Part shown: in pieces, positions 15,723 to 23,705 of the stretch
How positions within the stretch are numbered: position 1 is the stretch's first letter
How the letters are laid out: the number at the start of each line of letters is the position of its first letter
Assembly: GCA_002449585.1 (NCBI GenBank)
Contig: DJXD01000047.1
Coordinates: forward strand, 1-40,408
Origin: Ruminococcus sp. UBA7013
Lineage (GTDB): Bacteria > Bacillota > Clostridia > Oscillospirales > Ruminococcaceae
Reading direction: 5' to 3'
Length of the DNA: 40,408 nucleotides
Made by a program: the position numbers and the translations under genes
Notes under the pieces: model-generated
Seen by the model: the letters and a program-made list of their open reading frames with translations, nothing else
What the model was told of the DNA's origin: nothing
Databases searched by the model: none

Positions 15723-16901
15723 ATGCTGAAAGCATATAAAACAGAAATTTTTCCGTCACCAAAACAGAAACAGAAAATTCACAGAACGATTGGTGTGTGC
15801 AGGTTTATTTATAATTTCTATCTTGCGCATAATAAAAAAATTTATGAAAAAGAAAAACGGTTTGTTTCAGGCTATGACTTTTCAAAATGGCTGAATCAGG
15901 AATTTCTACCGGTAAATCCTAATTTTTCATGGATAACGAAAGTCAGCAGCAAATCTATAAAACAGAGTATCATGAACGCTGATAGAGCATTCAGAAATTT
16001 TTTTGAACACAGAACCGGGTTTCCTATCTGGAAGAAAAAAGGAAATTCTAATGTAAAAATGTATTTTGTGAAAAATGGGGAAAAACAAATCATTTCATGT
16101 GAACGGCACAGAATTAAAATCCCTACTTTAGGCTGGGTAAGATTGAAAGAAAAAGGCGATATCCCTACCAATCCTAAAACGCATGTCATAAAAAATGGCA
16201 CAGTTTCTATCAAAGCAGGGAGATACTATGTTTCCGTCCTTGTGGAAGAGGCCGCACCAGCAAAACCTGTTCTGAATGATTTCGGAATTGGCATTGACTT
16301 AGGAATCAAAGATTTTGCAATTTGTTCAAATGGCAAATTCTTTGCAAATATCAACAAATCTGGTCATATCAGAAAATTGGAAAAAAGTCTGAAACGACAA
16401 CAAAGAAAACTTTCGGGGAAATACGAAAGTTTAAAAAAATTATCAAATAACTTGAAAGGAGAAGCTACTCGGCAAAATATCCGTAAACAAATACTGAAAG
16501 TACAGAAGCTCCATCATAAACTTGATTGCATCAGAACGGATTCTCTCAATAAAGTGATTTCTGAATTGGTGAAAACCAAGCCAATGTGGATGACACTTGA
16601 AAATTTAAATATCAGGGGTATGATGAAGAACAGACATCTTTCAAAAACAATTGCACAGCAGAAATTTTTTGATTTCAGAACAAAGATAACTGCAAAGTGC
16701 AGAGTATACGGCATTGAACTGAGAATTGCTGACAGATTTTATCCGTCAAGCAAATTGTGCCATCAATGCGGCTGTATCAAATCTGATTTGAAATTATCAG
16801 ATAGAATCTATCTCTGTTCTGCATGCGGATATACAGCAGACAGGGATTTGAATGCGAGTCTGAATTTGAGAGATTGTCAGATCTATCAAGTTGCATCATA
16901 A
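15723..16901 (+). CDS. tnpB: RNA-guided endonuclease TnpB (OrfB)
   Basis: This 392-aa protein is the ancestor-type nuclease of Cas12, guided by an omega-RNA from the element's right end. The OrfB N-terminal helix-turn-helix/wedge region is followed by the RuvC-like core: D192 (GIDLGIKDFAI), E293 (LENLNI) and the DRD motif (D373/D375, DRDLNAS). A zinc ribbon is formed by C346, C349, C365 and C368. All catalytic residues are present and the frame is intact, so it may be active. GAGGTG lies about 7 nt before the ATG. The usual family length is about 370-410 aa. Confidence 0.95.
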   Translation: MLKAYKTEIFPSPKQKQKIHRTIGVCRFIYNFYLAHNKKIYEKEKRFVSGYDFSKWLNQEFLPVNPNFSWITKVSSKSIKQSIMNADRAFRNFFEHRTGFPIWKKKGNSNVKMYFVKNGEKQIISCERHRIKIPTLGWVRLKEKGDIPTNPKTHVIKNGTVSIKAGRYYVSVLVEEAAPAKPVLNDFGIGIDLGIKDFAICSNGKFFANINKSGHIRKLEKSLKRQQRKLSGKYESLKKLSNNLKGEATRQNIRKQILKVQKLHHKLDCIRTDSLNKVISELVKTKPMWMTLENLNIRGMMKNRHLSKTIAQQKFFDFRTKITAKCRVYGIELRIADRFYPSSKLCHQCGCIKSDLKLSDRIYLCSACGYTADRDLNASLNLRDCQIYQVAS

Positions 16902-17026
16902 AGCAATGATAGCTATGTACCGTAGGCTATACGGGAATTCACGCCTGTGGACTGTACACGAATTTGTGAGTAGATAGTACTTGTCACTATCAAAAGCATA
17001 CAGGATGAAGCAGGAATTTTTCTCAA
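16850..17026 (+). ncRNA. Probable omega-RNA (right-end guide RNA)
   Basis: In TnpB elements the guide scaffold overlaps the end of tnpB and the right terminus. The non-coding stretch after the stop contains several short hairpins, for example GATAG...CTATC near 16973-16996. Under the proposed right end at 17026 the guide would begin TATGGGTATATTTG. Boundaries are inferred from family knowledge, not read directly. Confidence 0.45.
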
Positions 17027-17067
17027 TATGGGTATATTTGTCCATATTTTGAGTAGCAGTGAGAAAT

Positions 17068-18777
17068 ATGCAGATTATCACAGTAGATGAAAGCCGCTGT
17101 ATTGGCTGTAATGCCTGCGTTCGTGTCTGTCCGGTACATGCCAATATCACAAGACTAAAACCAAATACAACAGATGAATTTGTTACTAGCATTGACTCAG
17201 AAGCCTGCATTAATTGCGGTGAGTGTGTAAAAGTATGCCGTCATGGTGCAAGAGATTATCATGATCATTTTGATCAGTTTAAAGAAATGTTTGAATCCGG
17301 AAAAGAAATGATTCTGATCGTTGCGCCCTCTATCCGTACAAGCTTCCCCTATGGAGCATGGAAAACTTTGCTTTCCTGGCTAAGAGAAAATGGAAATTGC
17401 AAAATTTATGATGTTGGCTTTGGTGCGGATATTTGCTCTTATATGTATAATCAATATGTTACCAAACATCCGGATCAAAAATTGATCACACAGCCATGCC
17501 CTGCCGTTGTAAATTATATCCAGAAATATAAGCCTGAATTGATTCCCTATCTGTCACCCGTGTTGAGCCCCGTTGGCTGTCTTGCCACATGGCTGAAAAA
17601 ATATCAGCATGAAACCGCTCCCCAGTTTATGCTTTCCCCTTGCATCGCTAAAACCAGCGAAGCCGGCCGTGAAGGACTTTATGATTATAACGTCACATTC
17701 CGCAGCCTTGCAAAATATCTTGAAAAACGAAAAGTAGATCTGGATGATGAGGTAGAATTCAAATTTGATTCCCGTGAAGGTAGTATTGGCCGCATGTATC
17801 CTATGCCCTCCGGCCTAAAAGAAACGATGCTGATGCTGAATCCTAATCTTGTGATCAGAAATACAGAAGGCATTCATGAATTATATCCTGCTCTTGACAG
17901 ATATGCGCAGACAGCAGATGAAAGAAAACCAGATATTCTGGATGTTCTCAACTGCCGCCATGGATGCAATCGTGGAACAGCTCTTCCGGAAAATGATACT
18001 AGCCTGCTGGAAGTGGAACAGATCATGAATGATATTACTGCCCGGAGTATCCGTGAAGTCAGTGGCAGTTTCTTGGGAATCGGAAGATTTAAGCGTTTTA
18101 AAGAATTTGATAAAACTTTGCATCTGGAAGATTTCTTAACAAGTTACAAAGATGAAAGTGCTCACAGACCCAAACTCAAACCCGAAGACTATGACGCTAT
18201 CTTTGCCCATATGCATAAGCGTGATTTTGCTTCCCAAAATATCAACTGTGGCGCATGTGGTTATAAACATTGCCGTGATATGGCTTATGCTATTTATTAT
18301 AAGCTCAATGTTCGTGAAAATTGTGTATATTATCTCAAACATCGTATGAAAAAACAGTATGCACAGCTTAAAAACATGTATGACGCATGTCTTGCCGAAA
18401 TTGAAAAGATCAGTCAGGTCAGCCAGCAGATGCAGAATACACAGGAAGAAATTTTATCTGATTCTGAAGAAATGAAAGAAAAAGCAACTGAGTTAAGCAA
18501 GAGCATCGGCGGATTGCAACAGCTTTCCCAGGAATGCCAGCAATATTATCAAGGAAAACAGCCTGATACTCTCACTGCTGATGATTTTATCAAATTACAG
18601 GAATTTGCCGCTTCCATCGGAACAATGTCCGAAGATTATTCTGAAATGACTATGGATTTTGGCGAACATTCTGAAGGCATCTATGAACAGCTCCAGACAA
18701 TGACGACAGCTGTCTCTTCTCTGACAGAATTATCTGTCAATCTGGAATATGCCATGAAAGAAAACTCTGAGGATTGA
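17068..18777 (+). CDS. [FeFe]-hydrogenase-like sensor-type protein
   Basis: This protein of about 569 aa begins with a 2x[4Fe-4S] ferredoxin domain (C11, C14, C17, C21; C47, C50, C53, C57). The hydrogenase large-subunit core keeps the four cubane ligands: C144 (TQPCPA), C192 (LSPCIAKTSE), C296 and C300 (NCRHGCNRG). The proton-relay Cys of the usual TSCCP is Pro here. A four-Cys Fe-S domain follows (INCGACGYKHC...C, about 390-425), then a coiled-coil region to the C-terminus. This pattern matches the group C/D hydrogenases thought to sense H2 or redox state. The ATG has no good ribosome site and a GTG lies 9 nt upstream; a TnpB element ends just before it, so the native leader may be lost. Confidence 0.85.
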   Translation: MQIITVDESRCIGCNACVRVCPVHANITRLKPNTTDEFVTSIDSEACINCGECVKVCRHGARDYHDHFDQFKEMFESGKEMILIVAPSIRTSFPYGAWKTLLSWLRENGNCKIYDVGFGADICSYMYNQYVTKHPDQKLITQPCPAVVNYIQKYKPELIPYLSPVLSPVGCLATWLKKYQHETAPQFMLSPCIAKTSEAGREGLYDYNVTFRSLAKYLEKRKVDLDDEVEFKFDSREGSIGRMYPMPSGLKETMLMLNPNLVIRNTEGIHELYPALDRYAQTADERKPDILDVLNCRHGCNRGTALPENDTSLLEVEQIMNDITARSIREVSGSFLGIGRFKRFKEFDKTLHLEDFLTSYKDESAHRPKLKPEDYDAIFAHMHKRDFASQNINCGACGYKHCRDMAYAIYYKLNVRENCVYYLKHRMKKQYAQLKNMYDACLAEIEKISQVSQQMQNTQEEILSDSEEMKEKATELSKSIGGLQQLSQECQQYYQGKQPDTLTADDFIKLQEFAASIGTMSEDYSEMTMDFGEHSEGIYEQLQTMTTAVSSLTELSVNLEYAMKENSED

Positions 18778-18784
18778 TGAAATT

Positions 18785-18811
18785 TCTCCCGTCTTTGACG
18801 GGAGATTTTTT
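18785..18811 (+). terminator. Terminator after the hydrogenase-like gene
   Basis: TCTCCCGTC and GACGGGAGA pair around TTT and are followed by six T. It starts 7 nt after the stop codon. Confidence 0.9.
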
Positions 18812-18896
18812 ATTATAAATCTACATCTGTAGAAAAAACAGCAGTTTTTACAAATTTTCATTTTTTTTTTTGCTATTTTCACAAGAGGATACAGCC

Positions 18897-18925
18897 TTGA
18901 CAGTATAATCTAATTATGCTATAAT
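18897..18925 (+). promoter_or_regulatory. Sigma-A promoter of the DegV-family gene
   Basis: TTGACA, 17-nt spacer, TATAAT, about 50 nt upstream of the start codon. A run of 11 T lies further upstream (18861-18871). Confidence 0.87.
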
Positions 18926-18974
18926 AAAAAAAAGAGTTTCCTGATAAAATTAATTCAGAAAGGAGTATAATATC

Positions 18975-19826
18975 ATGGAAGAAAAAATTATGATTACCTG
19001 TGACAGCGCACTTGATCTTAGTGCAGAGCTGACGAAAAAATATAATATCAAGGTATTACCCATGATAATCAATATGGGAAGTGATCAGTGTCTTGACATT
19101 GAGGACGCTACCCCTGATGATATTCTGAAATATCATGATGAAACCGGAGATCTTGCCGTTACTGGTGCGCCTACAGTGCAACATGCATTCCGCTTTTTTA
19201 CTCGCCTTGTACATATGGGCTATACTGTCATTCATTTCACTTTGAGTTCTGGTCTGTCTACTGCTTTTGATAATGCACAGATTGCCGCAGAAAGCTTTGA
19301 ACGTGTCCATGTGATTGATTCTATGACTGCATCCGTAGCAGGTGGCCTTTTGGTGATCAACGCCGCTGAAATGCTTCAGGAAGGCAAATCTTCTGAAGAA
19401 ATCATTCGTGCCAGCAGGGAAAATATTGCCAGAGCAAAAGAGCCGTTTTTGATCGACGAAATGGAATTTCTCTATAAAGGCGGCCGTGCTTCTGCACTTT
19501 CTGCATTCGCAGCCAATATTTTCAATATCAAGCCTAGTCTTTTTGTATCTGATGGGAAACTTGTGGTTGGGAAAAAATATTATGGAAAATTCCAGTCAGT
19601 TGTGCCAAAATTCATTAATGCCGAAATTGGCAATGGCAAAAATATTGATAAAAGACATTTCTTTATTGGACACACAGGTCTGCCGGAGGATTTTCTCGAA
19701 GCCTGCAAAGTCGAAGTTGATAAATCTGCTGATTTTCAAGATATTCAAATCATTCGTGCAGGGAGCACAATTACCTCACATCTGGGCAAGAACGCTTTAA
19801 TTCTGGCATGGCTCAACAAAACTTGA
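18975..19826 (+). CDS. DegV family fatty-acid-binding protein
   Basis: This 283-aa protein is of the DegV/FakB type. Family members bind a fatty acid and present it to the kinase FakA for phosphorylation, feeding phospholipid synthesis. The N-terminal MITCDSALDLSAEL and the ligand-site stretches VTGAPTVQHAFRFF, FTLSSGLSTAFDNAQIA and VIDSMTASVAGGLLV are typical. The second domain has DEMEFLYKGGRAS, and the end has GSTITSHLGKNALILAW. The length is standard. AAAGGAG lies about 9 nt before the ATG. It is monocistronic, with its own promoter and a shared terminator. Confidence 0.92.
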   Translation: MEEKIMITCDSALDLSAELTKKYNIKVLPMIINMGSDQCLDIEDATPDDILKYHDETGDLAVTGAPTVQHAFRFFTRLVHMGYTVIHFTLSSGLSTAFDNAQIAAESFERVHVIDSMTASVAGGLLVINAAEMLQEGKSSEEIIRASRENIARAKEPFLIDEMEFLYKGGRASALSAFAANIFNIKPSLFVSDGKLVVGKKYYGKFQSVVPKFINAEIGNGKNIDKRHFFIGHTGLPEDFLEACKVEVDKSADFQDIQIIRAGSTITSHLGKNALILAWLNKT

Positions 19827-19840
19827 TTATACTGTTAACT

Positions 19841-19874
19841 AAAGAACGTCCCTCCAAAGAGAGACGTTCTTTTG
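19841..19874. terminator. Bidirectional terminator between degV-type gene and hup
   Basis: AAAGAACGTC and GACGTTCTTT arms pair with one mismatch nearer the loop. T runs follow on both strands, so it can end both convergent genes. Confidence 0.8.
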
Positions 19875-19888
19875 TCTTCTGATCAGAA

Positions 19889-20164
19889 TTACTGGTTGAC
19901 AGCTTCTTTCAGGTTCTTGCCAGGCTTGAAAGCAGGAGCTTTGCATGCAGCAACATCCTGTAATGCACCTGTACGGGGATTCTTGCACTTACGAGCAGCA
20001 CGTTCACGTACTTCAAATACACCAAAACCCGTGAGTGTCACTTTGTCTCCTTCAACCAGCGCATTCTTGATGCTCTCGAATACAGCGTCCACGCACTTAC
20101 CGGCATCTTTTTTGGAAACGTTTGCTTGATCAGCAACAGCCTGAATCAGTTCAGCTTTTTTCAT
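19889..20164 (-). CDS. hup: HU family DNA-binding protein
   Basis: This 91-aa nucleoid protein bends DNA as a dimer. MKKAELIQAVADQANVSKK forms the helical dimer body, VTLTGFGVFEVRERAARKCKNPRTG leads into the DNA-grasping beta arm (R-x-NPRTG), and APAFKPGKNLKEAVN ends it. The length and motifs are textbook HU. I start at the ATG preceded by GGAGG at about 7 nt; an upstream in-frame start adds 17 residues that are not HU-like. It has a perfect sigma-A promoter. Confidence 0.97.
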   Translation of the reverse strand: MKKAELIQAVADQANVSKKDAGKCVDAVFESIKNALVEGDKVTLTGFGVFEVRERAARKCKNPRTGALQDVAACKAPAFKPGKNLKEAVNQ

Positions 20165-20197
20165 TTGCCATTCCTCCAATGCAATAATGTAATTATT

Positions 20198-20226
20198 ATT
20201 ATATACGATCTGCACAGATTTGTCAA
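20198..20226 (-). promoter_or_regulatory. hup: Sigma-A promoter of hup
   Basis: Reverse strand TTGACA, 17-nt spacer, TATAAT, about 34 nt before the start codon. Both hexamers are perfect, as expected for an abundant protein. Confidence 0.87.
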
Positions 20227-20320
20227 GGATTTTCCAGAAAATTGGCGTTTCTGTGCAAATTCAGGTATTTCTAAGTTAAAATTTGGTCAATATATTACAA
20301 AAATGTCTGAAAACTATAAG

Positions 20321-21118
20321 TTAGGCTTGATTCAAGCCATTTTTTAATTCATGACAAAGATTTACAATTTCAGGAACAGCTTCCTGCCCGAATTCGCCAA
20401 CTTTATTGACAATCGCACTCCCGACGATAACGCCATCACAATAAGATCCCATTTTTTTAGCAGTTTCTCCATTTCGAATGCCAAATCCGACACAATAGGG
20501 GATTTTCGTTGATTTTTTGATCTCATCAAAGAAAGCATTGAAATCAGTATCAAAATGATCACGCATTCCTGTCACGCCGACAGAAGAAACACAGTATAAA
20601 AAGCCCTGTGCCTGTGCGGCGATCTTAGCAATTCTGCCTGTAGATGCTGGTGTCACCAGACTTATGTTATAAACACCATTTTTTTCGCTGGCTTCCTGAA
20701 ATTCGTCATGCTCTTCAAAAGGCAGATCGGGGACAATTACCCCATCAATGCCGATTTCAGCACATTTTGCAAAAAAGGCATCTGTTCCGGAACGAAAAAT
20801 CGTATTGGCATAAAGCATTAATAGCAGGGGCATATCTGTTTTTTCACGGATGCGCTTTACCATTTCAAAAACGCCCTTCAATGTTGTATGATAATCACGA
20901 AGAGAACGAAGACTTGCCGCCTGAATAACAGGCCCTTCTGCGATGGGATCAGAGAACGGAACGCCGATTTCAATCAGATCTGCGCCATTTTTCTCCATAG
21001 CAAGAACGGCTTTTTCTGTGAGATCATAACCACCATCCCCGGCGGCAATATATGTGATCAGTGCTTTTTTATTTTCAGCTTTCAGCTGTGCAAATTTTTC
21101 ATCAATTCTGTTAGACAT
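20321..21118 (-). CDS. trpA: Tryptophan synthase alpha chain
   Basis: This 265-aa TIM barrel cleaves indole-3-glycerol phosphate to indole and glyceraldehyde-3-phosphate; indole passes through a tunnel to TrpB. The catalytic Glu is E50 in LIEIGVPFSDPIAEGP, and the second acid is in GVIVPDLPFEEHDEF. Phosphate-site glycines lie in GFGIRNGETAKK and GVIVGSAIV. The start overlaps the end of trpB by 8 nt, so translation is coupled. It is the last gene of the operon. A GGCTTGA/TCAAGCC palindrome spans its final codons, but no T run follows it on the reverse strand. Confidence 0.97.
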   Translation of the reverse strand: MSNRIDEKFAQLKAENKKALITYIAAGDGGYDLTEKAVLAMEKNGADLIEIGVPFSDPIAEGPVIQAASLRSLRDYHTTLKGVFEMVKRIREKTDMPLLLMLYANTIFRSGTDAFFAKCAEIGIDGVIVPDLPFEEHDEFQEASEKNGVYNISLVTPASTGRIAKIAAQAQGFLYCVSSVGVTGMRDHFDTDFNAFFDEIKKSTKIPYCVGFGIRNGETAKKMGSYCDGVIVGSAIVNKVGEFGQEAVPEIVNLCHELKNGLNQA

Positions 21119-22298
21119 TCAAATTCACTCCTCTGTATCTTGCAATCTGCTGTACATCTTTATCACCACGGCCGGAAAGATTAATAATCATGATCTGATC
21201 TTTGCGCATAGTGGGGGCAATTTTCAAAGCAGCGGCTACGGCGTGAGCGGATTCAATTGCAGGGATAATGCCCTCTGTTTTTGAGAGATATTCAAAAGCC
21301 TGAACAGATTCCTCATCTGTAATGGCGACATAATCCGCTCTTCCGGTCTCATGGAGATAAGCATGTTCTGGGCCGATTCCGGGATAATCCAAACCAGCAG
21401 AGATAGAATAAACAGGGGCAATCTGTCCTTCATCATTCTGGAGAAATACAGATTTCATTCCATGGAAAATGCCAAGATCGCCCTTTGTGAGTGTAGCGGC
21501 ATGAAATTCCGTATCAGCACCCTTTCCGGCGGCTTCTGCGCCAACAAGTCTGACAGAGGCATCCGGAATGAAATCATAGAAAATGCCCATAGCATTTGAA
21601 CCGCCGCCGACACAAGCAACAACGCAATCCGGAAGTTTTCCTTCTGCTTCGAGAATCTGTTTTTTGGCTTCTTCGCCAATGATTTTCTGAAAATCACGAA
21701 CCATTGTCGGATAAGGATGCGGCCCCATGACAGAACCAATACAATAGAATGTTGTTGCAATATTAGTTGCCCAATCACGCATTGCTTCATTGATTGCATC
21801 TTTCAGGGTAGCCGTTCCGGAATCCACCCCGGTGACTTTTGCGCCGAGCAGTTCCATGCGGTACACGTTCAGAGCCTGCCGCTCCATATCTTCCCGACCC
21901 ATATAAACTTCACATTCCATATCAAAATAAGCACAAACCGTTGCAGTTGCAACACCATGCTGACCCGCACCAGTTTCAGCAATGACACGCTTTTTTCCCA
22001 TTTTTTTAGCTAAGAGTACTTGACCTAATGCATTATTAATTTTATGTGATCCTGTATGATTCAGATCTTCACGCTTGATATAAATCTTTGCGCCGCCCAG
22101 ATCTTTGGTCATTTTTTCGGCATAATACAGCAATGAGGGGCGGAATGCATAATCTGCATATAATTTATGAAGTTCTGCCAAGAATTCAGGATCTTTGCTA
22201 TATTTTTCATAGGCTTCCTGTAATTCTGACACTGCATTCATGACCGTTTCGGGGACATACTGGCCGCCGAAATTGCCAAATCTTCCGATTTTGCTCAT
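21111..22298 (-). CDS. trpB: Tryptophan synthase beta chain
   Basis: This 395-aa PLP enzyme condenses indole with serine to make tryptophan. The PLP lysine is K86 in NHTGSHKINNALGQ, the phosphate-binding loop is VACVGGGSNAMG, and ETGAGQHGVATAT is the COMM-domain motif. The N-terminus GRFGNFGGQYVPETVM identifies the TrpB1 type that pairs with TrpA. AAGGA precedes the ATG. It lies 18 nt after trpF and overlaps trpA by 8 nt. Confidence 0.98.
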   Translation of the reverse strand: MSKIGRFGNFGGQYVPETVMNAVSELQEAYEKYSKDPEFLAELHKLYADYAFRPSLLYYAEKMTKDLGGAKIYIKREDLNHTGSHKINNALGQVLLAKKMGKKRVIAETGAGQHGVATATVCAYFDMECEVYMGREDMERQALNVYRMELLGAKVTGVDSGTATLKDAINEAMRDWATNIATTFYCIGSVMGPHPYPTMVRDFQKIIGEEAKKQILEAEGKLPDCVVACVGGGSNAMGIFYDFIPDASVRLVGAEAAGKGADTEFHAATLTKGDLGIFHGMKSVFLQNDEGQIAPVYSISAGLDYPGIGPEHAYLHETGRADYVAITDEESVQAFEYLSKTEGIIPAIESAHAVAAALKIAPTMRKDQIMIINLSGRGDKDVQQIARYRGVNLNV

Positions 22299-22316
22299 AA
22301 ATAAAATCCTTCTTTC

Positions 22317-22925
22317 TTAATTTCTGAGAATTTTTGTCAAAATTCTGATTTTCTCCAGATCTTTGCATTTATCCGTTTCGACACTGCTGGAAACATCCAT
22401 GCCAAATGGGTGAACAGCTTCAGCGGCTTCCCGGATATTTTCGGCCGAAATCCCTCCGGCAAGGAAAATTTCATGTTCCGGCCGGTTTTTTTGGATTATA
22501 TCCCATGGCGCAAGCACACCTGTTCCGCCATGAGAAGTGGCTGAAAAGCTATCAAGCACAAGTTTATCTACTGGAAGGACATCCGCTTTCTGGATATCTT
22601 CTCTTGATTTTACCCGTGCCGCCTTCCAGATTTCAAGGCCTGCCAATTTTCTGATTTCTTGGATCAGTTCCGGAGATTCTTCTCCATGAAGCTGAATTAT
22701 ATCCAGATATTTTGCATAGGCACAAATCTCTATAAGATCCGGATTGACAAATACGCCTACCCGTGTGATAGAGGGATCAAGCTGCTGTGTGAATGCTTTC
22801 AGCTGTTCAGGGCTGACATATCGCCAGAATGGCTGAGAGCAGATAAATCCGGCATAATCCGGCGGATATTGATTTATATAATTAATATCTTCCAGCCGCC
22901 GGATACCACAGATTTTTAATTTCAT
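22317..22925 (-). CDS. trpF: Phosphoribosylanthranilate isomerase
   Basis: This 202-aa TIM barrel performs the Amadori rearrangement of N-(5-phosphoribosyl)anthranilate to CdRP. The general base is the Cys in LKICGIRR near the N-terminus, and the general acid is the Asp in LVLDSFSATSHGGTG. The phosphate-binding end reads FLAGGISAENIREA and GMDVSSSVE. The ATG overlaps the trpC stop (4 nt). The length is typical for monofunctional TrpF. Confidence 0.96.
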   Translation of the reverse strand: MKLKICGIRRLEDINYINQYPPDYAGFICSQPFWRYVSPEQLKAFTQQLDPSITRVGVFVNPDLIEICAYAKYLDIIQLHGEESPELIQEIRKLAGLEIWKAARVKSREDIQKADVLPVDKLVLDSFSATSHGGTGVLAPWDIIQKNRPEHEIFLAGGISAENIREAAEAVHPFGMDVSSSVETDKCKDLEKIRILTKILRN

Positions 22926-23701
22926 GCCGTACCCTCCCGAAGTGCATGAAGCGTTTCCGTCATATTAGGGCTTCTCATAAGCGTTTCTCCGATCAGAACG
23001 GCATCTGCTCCATTTGCCCGAACGGTTTTCATATCGGCATTATTTTTAATACCGCTTTCTGAAACAAGCAGCTGTTCGGGCAGTCTCATGCTGCTTAATT
23101 CTGCCGTGATCGAGAGATCTACTTCAAATGTTTTCAGATTTCGATGATTCACGCCGATCAACTTGGGTTCTAATTTCTGAACGATTTCCATTTCCTCACG
23201 AGTATGCACTTCCATCAGGCAATCCAGCCCCAAAGAATGCGCCAGATCAAAATAGGCTTTCAGTCTGTCATATTCCAGCACCGCCGCAATCAATAATATG
23301 GCTGATGCTCCTAAATATTTAGCTTCATAGATCTGATATTCATCAATCACAAAATCTTTTCTCAGAATCGGAATATTAACAGCTTCTGCAATTTGTTTCA
23401 AATACTGACTGCTTCCCTGAAAATAATATTCTTCTGTCAGGCAGGAAATGCAATCTGCCCCGGCGGATGCATACTCTTTTGCAATTTCTACAGGCTGAAA
23501 ATCCGGACGAATCAAGCCTTTTGAGGGGGATGCTTTCTTGACTTCGCAGATACAGGATAATCCCGGCTTCTGCAAAGACTTGATAAATCCGGGACGATCC
23601 GGCGCATGTTCTGCCAGCTTCTGCATTTCGGCCGGAAAACAGCGTTTCTTTTCCGCATTCAGCTGAATCTGCCTTTTCTGACAAATTTCATCCAGAATCA
23701 T
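22922..23701 (-). CDS. trpC: Indole-3-glycerol phosphate synthase
   Basis: This 259-aa enzyme closes the indole ring of CdRP with loss of CO2. MILDEICQKRQIQL is the family N-terminal helix. The catalytic lysines lie in CEVKKASPSKG and ILRKDFVIDEYQI. The Glu in LMEVHTREE, the Asn in IGVNHRNLKTFEVD and the phosphate site VSESGI and AVLIGETLM are all present. I start at the ATG with GGAG 7 nt upstream, 4 nt after the trpGD stop; a longer frame upstream reads through trpGD and is rejected. Confidence 0.97.
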   Translation of the reverse strand: MILDEICQKRQIQLNAEKKRCFPAEMQKLAEHAPDRPGFIKSLQKPGLSCICEVKKASPSKGLIRPDFQPVEIAKEYASAGADCISCLTEEYYFQGSSQYLKQIAEAVNIPILRKDFVIDEYQIYEAKYLGASAILLIAAVLEYDRLKAYFDLAHSLGLDCLMEVHTREEMEIVQKLEPKLIGVNHRNLKTFEVDLSITAELSSMRLPEQLLVSESGIKNNADMKTVRANGADAVLIGETLMRSPNMTETLHALREGTA

Positions 23702-23705
23702 AGCA

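Larger units (their letters stand above)
15650..17026 (+). mobile_element. TnpB-only IS200/IS605-type element (ends approximate)
   Basis: The element consists of tnpB and a structured right end, with no tnpA transposase, so it would need TnpA in trans. I place the right end near TCAA at 17023-17026, after GATGAAGCAGGAATTTTTC, because omega-RNA scaffolds end at the element border. The left end lies somewhere between the promoter (15597) and the tnpB ribosome site (about 15712) and is not resolved. There are no terminal inverted repeats or target duplication, as expected for this family. Confidence 0.55.

Noticed and set aside
20326..20340. GGCTTGA/TCAAGCC palindrome as the trp operon terminator
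   Set aside because: The T run lies on the plus-strand side, while trp is transcribed on the reverse strand; no T run follows there.
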